In this document: positions 1-11,228 of the stretch, one piece after another
Position numbering within the stretch: position 1 is the first letter of the stretch
Layout: each line of letters opens with the position of its first letter
Assembly (NCBI RefSeq): GCF_030272615.1
Contig: NC_081406.1
Coordinates: 403,777,439 to 403,841,438, forward strand
Origin: Cryptomeria japonica
Lineage: Eukaryota; Streptophyta; Pinopsida; Cupressales; Cupressaceae
Length of the DNA: 64,000 nucleotides
Reading direction: 5' to 3'
Made by a program: the position numbers and the translations under genes
The notes under the pieces: generated by a model
Told to the model about the DNA's origin: nothing
What the model saw: only the letters and a program-made list of their open reading frames with translations
Databases searched by the model: none

Positions 1-746
1 GGATAGTTTGGATTATACCTATGAGATATGAAGTGGATGAGATTACTCTTGAAACCTATGCTCAACACCTTCTCAGTAAGTTGGTGGATGAAAAATAGGA
101 AAGATTTGGCACTTTTGAAGAAAAAGACTTGAACAGGTAAAAGAAATTCAGTGAGTCTAGAAGGAAGAGGAAGGTTAGAAAGTAAGTTGAACAACTTGCA
201 GAGCAGATGCATATAACTCAGGAAGTTGTGCAAAGGGAAAGAGAGAAAAACATGTTGAAGGAGGAAGACATGGTGAATCCTAAGACTAAACCGGTCTCTA
301 CTCCCAAGCAAACCAAGGCTAAATAGAGTAAGTGTGCACCTACTTACGGTGTGTAGAAGCCTATCCCTCCACTAAGCCTTAATCATCATCAACCAGTAGA
401 GAAGAAAAGAGGCAGAAGCAAGAGCCCCATAGCCAATATGTTGTAGCCACTGCAGAAGAGGAAACAAAATTTGATGAGGCAGTACGCGAAGTAAAGAAGA
501 CTACCACATTTGCGAGGGTAGACAAGAAGCCCCCATCCGGTGAAGCCTCACCTGCAAAGAAGCCTAAGACTCAAGGTGAGACATTTGGTAGAGTCAAATC
601 AAGTAAGAAGCATAAATTAGAACTTGATGAAGCTCTTAAATCGGGTAAGCTTGAAGGCTCTTATACTAGTGTGCTCCTGAAATCTTTGGATGAGATTTTA
701 ATGAAATTGTAAAAGAAGGAAACTTGAAAAATCTACTTGAATATTA
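1..746 (+). pseudogene. Decayed lysine-rich accessory ORF of a retroelement (fragment)
   Basis: Coding traces on the + strand switch frame and are broken by stops. Around 20-90 one frame reads MRYEVDEITLETYAQHLLSK. Around 430-710 another gives a basic stretch with KKTTTFARVDKK and PAKKPKTQ. Composition (K, E, T and P rich, coiled-coil-like) resembles the middle and C-terminal parts of ORF2 in elements B (35756-39156) and C (49933-52246), but I could not align them residue by residue. The trace seems to continue at 1937-2650 beyond element H. No catalytic motif is visible. I infer the left-hand remnant of a retroelement accessory gene whose upstream part lies outside the window. Confidence 0.4.
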
Positions 747-1936
747 GGGTGGGTGCAAGAAGTTGGCTCCCAATTCCGCATAAGTCTGCGAGAAAAAAAG
801 TATTGCTAGAAACGAGCACACGTTTTCTAAGAAACAGACATCCGTTTAGCTTTGGGGCCCCAACCCATAAAAAAAAAATGGGTGCACGTTTTGAAAAATG
901 GGTGCCTGTTTAGGATCAGACCACCGTAGAGAAATGAGTGCACGATTTTTAGAAACGGGCACATGTTTTTAAAAACTAGTACACGTACCCATTTTTAAAA
1001 ATGGGCTCACGTTTCTTAAAATGCTACAGTTTTTTGAATTTCAAATAACGGGCACCCATTCCATAAAAGATGGAGTGAGAAAAACACCTATGCCTCGGTT
1101 TTGGCTTTGGTTTAGGCTTGGTGGGACCAAGCCTATGCTTGGACCTCCAAAAAAATGGCTAAGGCACTGGAATACCAGATTTCTACCTTGCCGTAATGTT
1201 TTGAAGGTCTTCCTGATCGTATTTTTTGATGAAACAAAAACCCATTAGAGTTCTCATTGTCCTGATTTAAAAAGTGTAAATTTCATAGTGATATGATTAT
1301 TTTTACTATTTTTGCATTATCTATTAATTAAAAGTGGTACCTAAATATAAAATAGTGAGGTTCAGTAAAAATTTAATAACTTTTTGTTTTTTAGGTTTTT
1401 TGGAAAATAAATTATATGAAATAAATCTACATACAATTCTTTTGAAGATTAAAAAAAAATTGAAAAATATGAATTTTTCATCAAATTATGGTGGTCGTAC
1501 ACCAGATGTTTTGAAAATGTAGTTTATAGTAAATTAAAATTAATAAAAGTAAATAAATTCAATAAAAAATAAGAAAAAATAATCTCATCAATATTTGGTG
1601 TCTTAGGTATATTTTCCTAGAAGGATTTGCAAAAATTCATTTATTTAAGTCAAAATATGGTGATCGTACACGTGTGGTATGGTCCTGAAACAGGCATTTT
1701 GAAAAAGTGGTTTTTAAACATGCCTACTAAAAAGCAATTTCTACCATGTGGGTATTGAAATAAATTACATATTTGAAAATTAGACTCTGAGCACTACATT
1801 TTCTATTAATGAAATTTTTTCAGATTCAATCTCTAAAAGCCTCAAATTTTGACATCAATTGATAGAAAATTTGAAAAATATGGAAAACACTTCCACTTTT
1901 TGCCCAAAAGTGGGACTCAACTTCTTGCAACCACCC
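747..1936. mobile_element. Element H: non-autonomous transposon with terminal inverted repeats
   Basis: The left end begins GGGTGGGTGCAAGAAGTTGG. The right end, read on the opposite strand, begins GGGTGGTTGCAAGAAGTTGA. Over 26 bp, 23 positions match. Flanks are ATTA (743-746) and ACTA (1937-1940), a possible 4-bp target duplication with one mismatch. The 1.19-kb interior has no gene. It is AT-rich, and near the left end (about 870-1060) carries repeated words of the type AAAATGGGTGCACGTTT in both orientations, as subterminal repeats of non-autonomous DNA transposons do. The ends resemble those of element E (19395/55601): 15 of the first 20 positions agree. Superfamily not assigned. Confidence 0.72.
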
Positions 1937-2650
1937 ACTATCAAAATTCTAATAATAAAGATCAAAGGGCTATTAAGAAGTTGTTGTACAATATATGAAC
2001 ATTTTATGATTCCAAAGGAGTTATATGAAATTTTGGATGGCCAAAGACACACAACTCGTTTAGAGGATGAGAGATTGAAATAATATACCTTAGTAAATAT
2101 GTGCCTTGATGTAACAAAGGATTAAATGAAAAGAATTTTAGAACTTGCTAAGGAACACTTCTGGAGCAAACACAGTAAATAAAATAATGTTCGAAAGAAT
2201 TGATGAAGTTGTTAAAGAAACAAAGGGTATACTGAGGAAAATTTTGAAGGAAAATAATTATCAGATCAATCCAGAGAAATATGATTCCCAACCAGATGAG
2301 AAATCAAGAAAAGACACCTCTATTCTGACCAATCAAGTTCACATAGAGGTTCCTCATGAGCAGCCATTTGTGCAAATTGATCTAGTAGAAAAAGTAGTTA
2401 TAGATGATACCACTGATAACCAGCCAGTTGGAGACTCCGGTGAAGCTATGCAAGATCCTTCGGTTATGGAGGTTCATTCTAAGGAAGCAGCTGAGGAGAT
2501 TACAAATGAGAAGGGAGTAGGTGAAAAATAAGAAGAAGAAGAAGAAAAAGAAGAAGATGATGCAGGAAAGGATGATACAAATGCAAGTGCAGGTGTAGAC
2601 AAAGAGAAAGAGAAGGTTAATGAGGCATTGGTAACAATGCTATCTATCTC
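1937..2650 (+). pseudogene. Acidic C-terminal part of the decayed accessory ORF
   Basis: This is the probable continuation of the fragment at 1-746 beyond element H. One frame from 1859 reads through the element end into IYEHFMIPKELYEILDGQRH. The longest clean piece is 2145-2531 (128 codons), with ERIDEVVKETKGILRKILKE (predicted helix) followed by an acidic region. After a stop at 2529-2531 the same frame continues with EEEEEKEEDDAGKDD to about 2650. There is no transmembrane segment and no recognised domain. It ends a few tens of bases before the satellite. The acidic, helical tail is like the tails of retroelement accessory ORFs elsewhere in this window. Function unknown. Confidence 0.4.
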
Positions 2651-2674
2651 CCATTGAAGCATTAAGGTTAGCCA

Positions 2675-3323
2675 AATAAGAATTTCCATTTTCAAGCTCA
2701 TGTTACCTCCAAACACACATTTTGATGCTTTAAAGATTGCATTTAGGAAGAACAAGCTTGAAAATAATGATTTGGGAGTACGATAAGTTTTATTATCACA
2801 CTTTAATGTTCGTGGCTTCGGAATAATAAATTGCAGTTTCAAGTGTTGTGCCTCCAAGCACACATTTTGATGATTCAAAACTTACATTTAGGAAGCACAA
2901 GCTTGAAAATGATGATTTGGGAGTATGATAAGTTTCATAATTGTACTCTAATGTTGGTGGCTTCGGAATCAGAAATTGCATTTTCAAACTTCTGTTACCT
3001 CCAAACACACATTTTGATGCTTCAAAATTTGCATTAATGAAGCAGAAGTTTGAAAATAATGATTTGGGAGTACGATAAGTTTCATAATCGTGCTTTAATG
3101 TTCATGGCTTTGAAATAAGATTTTGAATTTTGAAGCTTGTATTACCTTCAAACACACATTTTTATGCTTCAAAATTTAAAAATAATTATTTGGGAGTAAG
3201 ATAAATTTCATAATCGCACTTTAATGTTCATGGCTTTGGTATCAGAACTTGCATTTTCAAGCTTCTTGTGCCTCCAAACATACATTTTGATGCTTCAAAA
3301 CTTGCGTTTAGGAAGCACAAGTT
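2675..3323 (+). repeat. 147-148-bp satellite, block 1a
   Basis: Four to five monomers of the satellite that also occupies 4183-7338, 16899-19394 and 55602-60988. Recognisable words in order are TTTTCAAGCTTGTGTTACCT, CAAACACACATTTTGATGCT, TTTAGGAAGCACAAGCTTGA, ATGATGATTTGGGAGTACGA and a TTTCATAATCGCGCTTTAATG type block. Each monomer carries two HindIII-type AAGCTT sites inside inverted arms. Long open frames on both strands here are an effect of the period being close to 3 x 49 and are not genes. Confidence 0.9.
3316..3323 (+). repeat. 8-bp target duplication CACAAGTT (left copy)
   Basis: CACAAGTT at 3316-3323 is repeated exactly at 4183-4190 on the other side of the 859-bp insertion. It belongs to the satellite consensus, so removing the insertion plus one copy restores an ordinary monomer. 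An 8-bp duplication is typical of hAT transposons. Confidence 0.88.
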
Positions 3324-4182
3324 CAATGATTTTTTTAGTGGCTAATATTCGCCAATTGGCTATTTTTTAAAATTTGAAAATCAAAATTTGGCTAATAGTT
3401 CAAGTTTTTAGGAGACCTAAATCGCCACATTTTTACAAAATTTTATTTTAGTTCTATTCAAATCGCCAAAGAGTTTATTTTATTAAATTTTTGAACTGAA
3501 AAATTCACCAAAATATTCAATACGTGATTGGATCAGATTCGCAAAAAAATTATAATTTATTGTAAAAAATTAAATTAATTTGCCAATAATACATTATAAT
3601 TATTAGTTACTTTACGGTTTTATCAGCAATCTTTAGTTTCCACCAATGATTCAAAATATAATCTAATGACATCATTGCATTCCATGAGGTAAATTGTACT
3701 TACAAGTTGTAATGCTCATGGGGGTTGAGTTTCTTTTCAATTGTTGACCTCAATGGAAATCAATGGTGTAAAAATAATTTTGGGCCCCATGAGTATTACA
3801 CATTTTAAGTACATTTTATATGAAAAAATACAAAGAGGGCTATTAGAATAATTTAAATTAATGGAAGTCACTAAATAAAGTAGTGTCTACCCTTTAAACT
3901 CATTAATGATTTCCACCTTACACCTCTACTTTTCTATAGGTTTTTTTTTTGTAAGGAAATTATTTACAATAGTGATTAATGCATACTAAGATTATTTTCT
4001 AAGATTCACCAAGATTTTCTACCAAATAATTTTGATGTAAAAAAAAACGCCAATAAATTTAATACTTTTAAAAAAAAAATGAAAGATTCGCCAATAAAAA
4101 TTATAATTTTTATCCAAAAGAAATAAAAATTCGCCAAGATTTATATCTTTGTTTGAGGGGGGCTTTCTTAAAGTTATCACTG
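3324..4182. mobile_element. hAT-type non-autonomous transposon (MITE-like)
   Basis: 859 bp inserted in a satellite monomer. The left end is CAATGATTTTTTTAG. The right end, read on the complementary strand, is CAGTGATAACTTTAAG. These are imperfect inverted ends of the CA(G/A)TG type known for hAT elements. Exact 8-bp duplications (CACAAGTT) flank it. There is no transposase ORF. The interior is very AT-rich and both subterminal regions repeat the word TTCGCCAA or close variants (for example near 3348, 4100 and 4130), which may be transposase-binding repeats. Defective and non-coding. Confidence 0.85.
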
Positions 4183-7100
4183 CACAAGTTTGAAAACGAT
4201 GGGAGTACAACAAGTTTCATAATTGCGCTTTAATGTTTGTGGCTTCTTATGCCTCCAATCACACATTTTGAGGCTTCAAAACTTATGTTTAGGAAGCACA
4301 ACCTTGAAAATGGTGATTTGGGAGTATGATAAGTTTCATAATCACGCTTTCATGTTTATGGCTTCAGAATTAGAACTTGCATTTTAAAGATTGTGTTACC
4401 TCCAAACACACATTTTGATGCTTCAAAATTTTCTTTTATGAAGCACAAGCTTTAAAATGATGATTTGTGAGTACGATAAGTTTCATAATCACACTTTCAT
4501 GTTTGGCTTCGGAATAAGAACTTGCATTTTCAAGCTTGTTGTGCTTCCAAACACACATTTTGGTGCTTCAAAACTTGTGTTTAGGAATCCAAGCTTGAAA
4601 ATGATGATTTGAGAGTACGATAAGTTTCATAATTATGCTTTAATGTTCATGGCTTCAAAATCAAAACTTCCATTTTCAAGCTCGTGTTACCTCCAAACAC
4701 AAGTTTTGATGCTTTAAAGGTTGCATTTAGGAAGCACAAGCTTGAAAATAATGATTTGCGAGTACGATAAGTTTTATTATCATGCTTTAATGTTCATGGC
4801 TTCAAAATCATAACTTGCATTTTAAAGCTTTTTGTGCCTCCAAGCATACATTTTGATGATTCAAAACTTGTGTTTACGAAGCACAAGCTTGAAAATGATG
4901 ATTTGGGAGTACGATAAGTTTCATAATTGTGCTCTAATGTTGGTTGGTGGCTTCAGAATCAAAACTTGCATTTTCAAATTTCTATTACCCCCAAACACAC
5001 ATTTTGATGCTTCAAAACTTGCGTTTAGGAAGCACAAGTTTGAAAATAATGATTTGGGAGTACGATAAGTTTCATAATCATTCTTTAATGTTCTTGGCTT
5101 TGAAAACATATTTTCAATTTTGAAGCTTGTATTACCTCCAAACACACATTTTGATGCTTCAAAACTTGCATTTAGGAAGCACAAGCTTGAAAATGATGAT
5201 TAGGGAGTACGATAAGTTTCATAAATCACGCAAACATTTTGATTCTTGAAAACCTACGTTTAGGAAGCACAGGCTTGAAAATGATGATTTGGCATTACGC
5301 CAAGTTTCATAATTACACTTTAATGTTTGTGTGATCAGAATCAAATTTTCCATTTTCAAGCTTGTGCTACCTCTAAACACACATTTTGATGCTTCAAAAC
5401 TTGCCTTTAGGAAGCACAAGCTTGAAAATGATGGTTTGGGAGTATGATAAGTTTCATTATCACGCTTTAATGTTCATGGATTGGAAATCATAACTTGCAT
5501 TTTTAAGCTTATTTTACCTACAAACACAAATTTTGATGCTTCAAAACTTGAATTTAGGAAGAACAAGCTTGACAATAATGATTTGGGAGTATGATAAGTT
5601 TCATAATCATGCTTTCATGTGCATGGCTTTGGAATGAGAACTTGCATTTTCAAGGTTGTGTTACCTCCAAACACCCATTTTGATGCTTCAAAACTTGCGT
5701 TTAGGAAGCACAAGCTCGAAAATGATGATTTGAGAATATGATAAGTTTGTGTTTTATTGTTTTTAGGTTCGGAATCAGAACTTCCATTTTCAATCTTGTG
5801 TACCTCCAAACACAAATTTTGATGCTTCAAAACATGTGTTTAGGAAGCACAAGCTTCAAAATAATGATTTGGGAGTACAATAAGTTTCATAGTCATTCTT
5901 TAATGTTCGTGGCTTTGAAATCAGAACTATCATTTTCAAGGTTGATGTGCCTCCAAACATACATTTAGGAAGCACAAGCTTGAAAATTATGAATTGGGAG
6001 TACGATAAGTTTCATAATCGTAGTTTAATGTTCATGGCTTCGAAAGCAGAACTTGCATTTTCAAACTCATTGTACCTCCAAAAACACATTTTGATGCTTA
6101 AAAACTTGTGTTTAGGGAACAGAAGCTTGAAAATGATAATTTGGGAGTACGATAAGTTTCATAATCGCACTTTCATGTTTGTGGCTTCAAAATCAAAATT
6201 TGCATTTTCAAGCTTATTGTGCCTCTAAACACACATTTTGATGCTTCAAAACTTCCATTTTGGAAGCACAATCTTGAAAATGATGATTTGGGAGTGCATT
6301 TTCAAGCTTGTGTTATTTCCAAACACACATGTTGATGCTTCAAAACTTGCATTTAGGAAGCACAAGATTGAAAATGATGATTTGGGAGTACAATAAGTTT
6401 CATAATTGTGCTTTCATGTTCATGGCTTCAGAATGAGAACTATCATTTTCAAGCTTGTGTTACCTCCATACACGCATTTTGATGCTTCAAAACTTGCATT
6501 TAGGAAGTAAAATCTTGAAAATGATGATTTGGGAGTACAATGAGTTTCATAATCGCGCTTTCATGTTCGTGGCTTCAAAATCAGAACCTGCATTTTCAAG
6601 CTTGTTTTACCTCCAAACACACATTTTGATGTTTCAATTCTTGTGCTTAGGAAGCACAATCTTCATTATGATGATTTGGGAGTATGATAAGTTTCATAAT
6701 CAAGATTTCATGTTTATGGCTTCAGACTCAAATTTTGCATTTTCAAGCTTGTGTTACCTCTGAAAAACATATTTTAATGTTTCAAAACTTACGTTTAGCA
6801 AGCACAAGCTTAAAAATGATGATTTGGGAGTACGATAACTTTCATAATTACGCTTTCATTTTTGTGGCTTTAAAAACACTTATTTTCAAGCTTGTGTTAC
6901 CTCGAAACACACGTTTTATGCTTCAAAACTTGCGATTAGGAAGAACAAGCTTGAAAATGATGATTTGGGAGTATGATAAGCTTCATAATCACACTTTTAT
7001 GTTTGTGGCTTTGGAATTAGAACTTGCATTTTCAAGGTTGTGTTATCTCCAAATGCACTTTTTGATCCTTCAAAACTTGCATTTACAATGTGCAAGCTTG

Positions 7101-7338
7101 AAAATGATGATTTCAGAGTATGATATGTTTGATAATCACACTTTTATGTTCGTGGCTTTAGAATTAGAGCTTGTATTTTCAAGCGTCTGCTACCTCCAAA
7201 CACACATTTTTGATGCTTCAAAAGTTGCATTTAGGAGGCACAAGCTTGAAAATAATGATTTTAGAGTATGATAATTTTGATAATTGTGCTTTCATGTTCT
7301 TGGCTTCAGAATCAGAACTCGCATTTTTAAGCTTGTAT
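4183..7338 (+). repeat. 147-148-bp satellite, block 1b
   Basis: About 21 monomers head to tail. The word ATGATGATTT falls at 6521, 6668 and 6816, spacings of 147 and 148 bp. Monomers differ by scattered substitutions and small indels, and a few are internally shortened (for example near 6290). Each contains the inverted arms TTTTCAAGCTTGTG and CACAAGCTTGAAAA about 48 bp apart. The block ends in mid-monomer where copia element G begins. Open frames along it (49-residue periodic peptides with GSTSLKMMIWEYDKFHN) have no start context or family resemblance and are not annotated as genes. Confidence 0.93.
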
Positions 7339-8618
7339 CGTTGGATATTAGAGTTTTCAGAATGTGTTGTTGTCATTGATGTCAACAATATTATGTATTT
7401 CTTATGCTTTGGTTGTAGATATGCTGATGCAGATTAATGGATTTTGAGATACTTATATCTAGTTGATTCAATATGAGTTTCAGTGTTTCAAAAGGTGATT
7501 TGATCGAGGTATGTGATCTGGTGTAATGATTAATTTTTTTGTTGGTTCTGTATTGCAGAGTTATGATTTTAGGTTTGTATTTCTCAAGAATTGATTCTTA
7601 TGGTGTGCGTATATTGGAGAGTGTCTGGGAAATTCATGTGTGTCCTTACTTTGGATGGTTCATGATTTGGAACTTCACAAGCGTATCTTTTAGTTTGTTG
7701 TTGGTGTTCTTTAGCTCCGGTGATGAAATAATGATGATTCTTGATATCTGAGTTGTTGCGAAGGAATTCATGTTGCTTGTCGATGTTCTTTGATCATGTT
7801 CTATGCATTTTAGTGGTCTACATTGATCATGGTGCATTTTATTGAATATTTTATTGGTCTGGTGGTATTCTTCGTGTTATATGACTTTCTGGTCGACCCA
7901 ATGGTTCTTGTGTGTTGTGATCAATCCTGGCGAGATATTCGATGGTGTTGCATGTTCCAGGTTTTGATTTGGGTTCATGTTATGTCCTTATCAATATTTT
8001 ATTAGTCCACATAATGATTTATGTATCCCGTGATATAATTTTGTAATTAGGTCCTATGTGTTGGGTCGACCTTGAGGGTAAGGTAGATGAATTGTATAAA
8101 TACATGTAATATTCATTTATGAGAGGCATCTGCATGTGCAACTATTGTTTTTATCCTTCAGTAGTAGAGGAGAAAAGTGAAGGAGTGCGAAAGAATATGC
8201 AGAAGATGTGCTTAATCAGAATTGTGATCAGGCATTTCAAGATGCTATTCTTTCAATTCATGTAATCTAGGTTGTTGTCTGATCTTTGTAAGGCAGTGAG
8301 TCGTCCAAGTATTGCATCCCTTTGTTGTTTTGATCAGTGAGCTCTAGGAAGTGTGCCTAAATGCATGTGCATTCCTCATTTTTATATTTACACATACTAC
8401 TGCAGATTATCATCATATTGTGGGTAGGTTTCCACCATGGTTTTTCCCTTAACCGAGTTTTCCATGTGAAAAATTTATGTGTTGTGTGTGCTATTGATGT
8501 AGTGTTTATCTTTTCTAATGCTATTCTTGATCTGATATGAAGTTGAGATTAAATTGTTTAAGTTTGGTGAAAAGTAATTCACCCCCCTCTCAGTTTTCTT
8601 GCATTGTTGTTGCCAACA
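7339..8618 (+). mobile_element. 5' LTR of Ty1/copia element G
   Basis: Starts CGTTGGATATTAGAG (terminal T of TG mutated) inside a satellite monomer and ends TTGTTGTTGCCAACA, immediately before the primer-binding site. The early part has TTGTTGTCATTGATGTCAAC. Close to the 3' end is ATTCACCCCCCTCTCAG, a block also seen at the LTR ends of elements B, C and F. Length about 1,280 bp. The partner 3' LTR is absent because the element is cut at 12621. Small open frames inside are not supported as genes. Confidence 0.82.
8095..8100 (+). promoter_or_regulatory. TATA box of copia G LTR
   Basis: TATAAA within GAATTGTATAAATACATG, about 520 bp before the LTR end. It is the best TATA match in the LTR and correctly oriented for the gag-pol reading frame. 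No functional evidence. Confidence 0.5.
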
Positions 8619-8620
8619 AT

Positions 8621-8632
8621 TGGTATTAGAGC
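8621..8632 (+). promoter_or_regulatory. Primer-binding site, initiator-Met tRNA type (copia G)
   Basis: TGGTATTAGAGC starts 2 bp after the LTR. It differs at one position from TGGTATCAGAGC, the usual site complementary to plant initiator methionine tRNA. It fixes the LTR end and the element orientation. Confidence 0.85.
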
Positions 8633-8674
8633 TAGATCCTCTAGAAGAAGCTTGACCACTTGAGGAGATCCAAG

Positions 8675-9530
8675 ATGACAACTATTGTTTTCAAGAAGGA
8701 GAGTTTGAGATTTGATGGAACTAATTGCACTATATGGAAGGACCAGATGGAGTGTCACTGGAAGTGCTTTGGAGAAGATTATTGGAAGATCACAAAGAGT
8801 GCCTACAATGTTCCTCAGAATGGTCTTGTTACTGCAGCTGAGATCAAGGATGCTGAACATAATATAAGAACTAAAGAAGCATTGTTGAGTGCCCTGACTG
8901 ATGCAGAGATGACAAATGTATGAAGGAGATAAATATGAGATTTGGGAGAAGTTGGAAACCTTGTATGAAGGAGATAAACATGTGGAAGTTGCTAAATTAT
9001 AGAGCCTGAAAGGAAAGTATGAGTTGCTTAGAATGGGAGAAGATGAGAATATTTCATCCTTTATGGCTAAAGTGAATGATCTTTTGTTGAACATTAGATG
9101 TGTCTGTGGAGTCCTTGAAGATTATGAGATTGTAGCTAATGTGTTGAGGTCCTTGCCATTTGTTTACAAACACAAATTTTCTTCTATTAATGAGATCCGA
9201 ACTATGACAACTGTGACAAGAGATGTGTTGGTTGGTACACTTGTTGCATTCGAATTGAGCGAACTTGGTGAATTGCATGGAAAAGTTGAGACTGCATTTA
9301 AAGCTACTGTATCTGGGAAGAAGTATGATCTAGGAGAGAGTTCAACTAGGGTTTCCAGATATGAAAGGGAAATGAGAGATATGGAAGAATAGGAAAGAGA
9401 ATTGGAAGAGATTGCCAGAAGATTGCCTAAGGGATCCAGTAAGTATGAATGGAAGTTGTTACCTTTGAAATTTTTTTCAAGTAATAAGATAGGACATTTT
9501 TCTTATAGGTTTCCTAAAAGAGCATAAATA
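8675..9530 (+). pseudogene. gag: copia G gag (capsid) region, disrupted
   Basis: The ATG at 8675 opens MTTIVFKKESLRFDGTNCTI and WKDQMECHWKCFGEDYW, the FDGTNxxxW pattern at the start of copia-type Gag. A stop and frameshift near 8921 coincide with a partial repeat of TATGAAGGAGATAAA (about 8919 and 8971). The next frame (9024-9392) reads ENISSFMAKVNDLLLNIRC and VLRSLPFVYKHKFSSINEIR, the usual second half of copia Gag. The nucleocapsid zinc knuckle is only a relic near 9480-9520 (SNKIGHFSYRFPKR) whose cysteines are gone. Gag would package element RNA, but this copy cannot make an intact protein. Confidence 0.85.
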
Positions 9531-10090
9531 GTGGAAAAGTATGATAATCCTTACAAGCCTAATCACAAGTATAGATATCAGAAGAAACGTTATTATGTTG
9601 CTGATGAAGGTGTGACAGATGATGAGTTTGAGAAAGGGAATTCAGACGATGAATTTGTGTTCATTGCTATCAAGGAAGATGATTCAGTACCTGCTGATTC
9701 TACAAGATGTATTGTTGAAGAGAAAGCCTTGGCTACTAAGATTGAAGATAAATATGAATGGGTGATTGACAGTGGTTGTTCACATCACATGATAGGTGAT
9801 AAAGGTAAATTTGTGAATATGGAGAAGTATGATAGAGGTGTAATAAAATTTGGAGACAACAAAGCTTGTGTAATTCATGGCAGAGGTTATATTTCTCTTT
9901 ATGGTAAGCATAATATTGATTATGTTTTATATGTTGAAGGTTTGAAGCATAATATTTTGAGTGTTCTATAGATGGTTGATTATGATTTACAATTCAAAAA
10001 TGAGAAATGTAAGATCATGAATAGCTCTGGTATAGAAATTGCATAAGGAACTAAAACTAAAGGTAATATCTTTCATCTGAATTCTAGTGA
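9531..10090 (+). pseudogene. pol: copia G protease and start of gag-pre-integrase
   Basis: One open frame (9531-9971) ends in YEWVIDSGCSHHMIGDKGKF, the copia aspartic protease signature with the DSG catalytic triplet (about 9768-9776), followed by FGDNKACVIHGRGYISL and YVEGLKHNILSVL. An in-frame TAG at 9969-9971 ends it. Beyond, MVDYDLQFKNEKCKIMNSSG continues the family pattern to about 10090. The protease would cleave the Gag-Pol precursor. The active-site residues survive but the reading frame does not. Confidence 0.85.
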
Positions 10091-10760
10091 GAAAAGTTGT
10101 TTTTATTTCTCAAATTGATGAAAGTTGGTTGTGGCATACAAGGATGTGTCATTTTAACTTTGACTATATGATTAAGATAATTTCTACCTAAGTTATTAGA
10201 GATCTGCCTAAAATAGTGAAGCCTACTAATTCGGTGTGTAAAGAATGTCAATTGCGAAAGAAAAAAAGAATTTCGTTCAAGAGCAAACTGTATACATCTA
10301 ACGGGTTATTAGATCTTGTGCATACTGATTAATGTGGACCTTCTAGGGTGAGAGGCTTGTAGGGTGACAAATACTTTATGTTGTTGATTGATGACTATTC
10401 TAGAATGATGTGGGTCACTTTTCTAAGGGAGAAATCTAAAGCACTAGGGAAATTCAAAATATTCAAAGCTAGAGTGGAGACAGAGACAATATTGAAGTTG
10501 AAGTGTCTAAGGGCTGATAGAGGAAGAGAACTAACTTCCAGTGAGTTTAATTCCTTTTGTGAAGAGCATGGAATCCAGAAACAATTATATGCTTCCCAAA
10601 CCCCTCAACGGAATGGAGTTGTTTTGGATGCTTCTAGAACTATGATGATTGAAGGAAATATTATGCATACTATTGGAGAGAAGTTGTTAGCACTGCTATG
10701 TACACATTCAACTGGGTGCATATAAAAGGTGATTCTAGTAAGACCCCTTATGAGGATATT
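10091..10760 (+). pseudogene. pol: copia G integrase, disrupted
   Basis: The gag-pre-integrase/zinc-binding part (about 10120-10260) is recognisable from WWHTRMCHFNFDYM-like and CKECQLRKKKRISF-like residues broken by stops. The catalytic core is clearest at 10378-10725: MLLIDDYSRMMWVTFLREKS, then LRADRGRELTSSEFNSFCEE and ASQTPQRNGVVLDASRTMM. The usual QNGVVERKNRT context has VLDASRTM, so the catalytic Glu of the DDE triad is replaced. Integrase inserts the cDNA. This copy is inactive on sequence grounds. Confidence 0.82.
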
Positions 10761-11228
10761 TCTATAGTTAGATATTTTAGAATCTTTGGAAGCAAATGTT
10801 ATCTCAAAAAAAATGAGGATATAGGAAAATTTGATGCGAGAGCGAGATGTGGTGAAGTAATATTTTAGGGATATTCTACTAAGAACAAAGCCTATTAGTG
10901 TTACAACAAAAGATAGGAAAATAGTGGAAAGTGTGAATGTGAAGGTTGATGAGAGTCATGAGAAATAAATAAAAGCATGCAAATATGAATCTGATGATCG
11001 GGATTTTACTTCAAAGCAAGTGCAGACTTTGAGCATGAAACAGAGTGATCCAGAAGAATCAATAAATCCAGATGCTTCTGGTGGTGAAGAAGTTCAAGAG
11101 ACTAAAAATCAGAACAATCAGAAGATCCCCAAGTGTGTAAGATTAAATAATTTAGAGAATCGGATTATTGGTGATAAAAATAAAGGTGTGATGACTAGGA
11201 GAAGAATTTTTTCTAAGAGACGTGTTTG
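10761..11228 (+). pseudogene. pol: copia G integrase C-terminus and linker to reverse transcriptase
   Basis: Low-complexity region between integrase and reverse transcriptase. A trace of the copia integrase tail (RVFGSKCY-like with frame breaks) is seen near 10770-10800. The open piece 11020-11229 is hydrophilic (SDPEESINPDASGGEEVQET), matching the variable linker of copia polyproteins. No motif of its own. Confidence 0.6.

Noticed and set aside
4832-7271. Long plus- and minus-strand open frames in the satellite as a repeat-protein gene
   Set aside because: They follow the 147-bp period, occur on both strands and break wherever a monomer has an indel; explained by a period divisible by 3.
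2675-7338. CRISPR-like array
   Set aside because: Monomers are directly adjacent and similar over their whole length with no unique spacers; this is a plant satellite.
7539-8005. Short hydrophobic open frames as membrane proteins
   Set aside because: They lie inside the copia LTR and are T-rich by composition.
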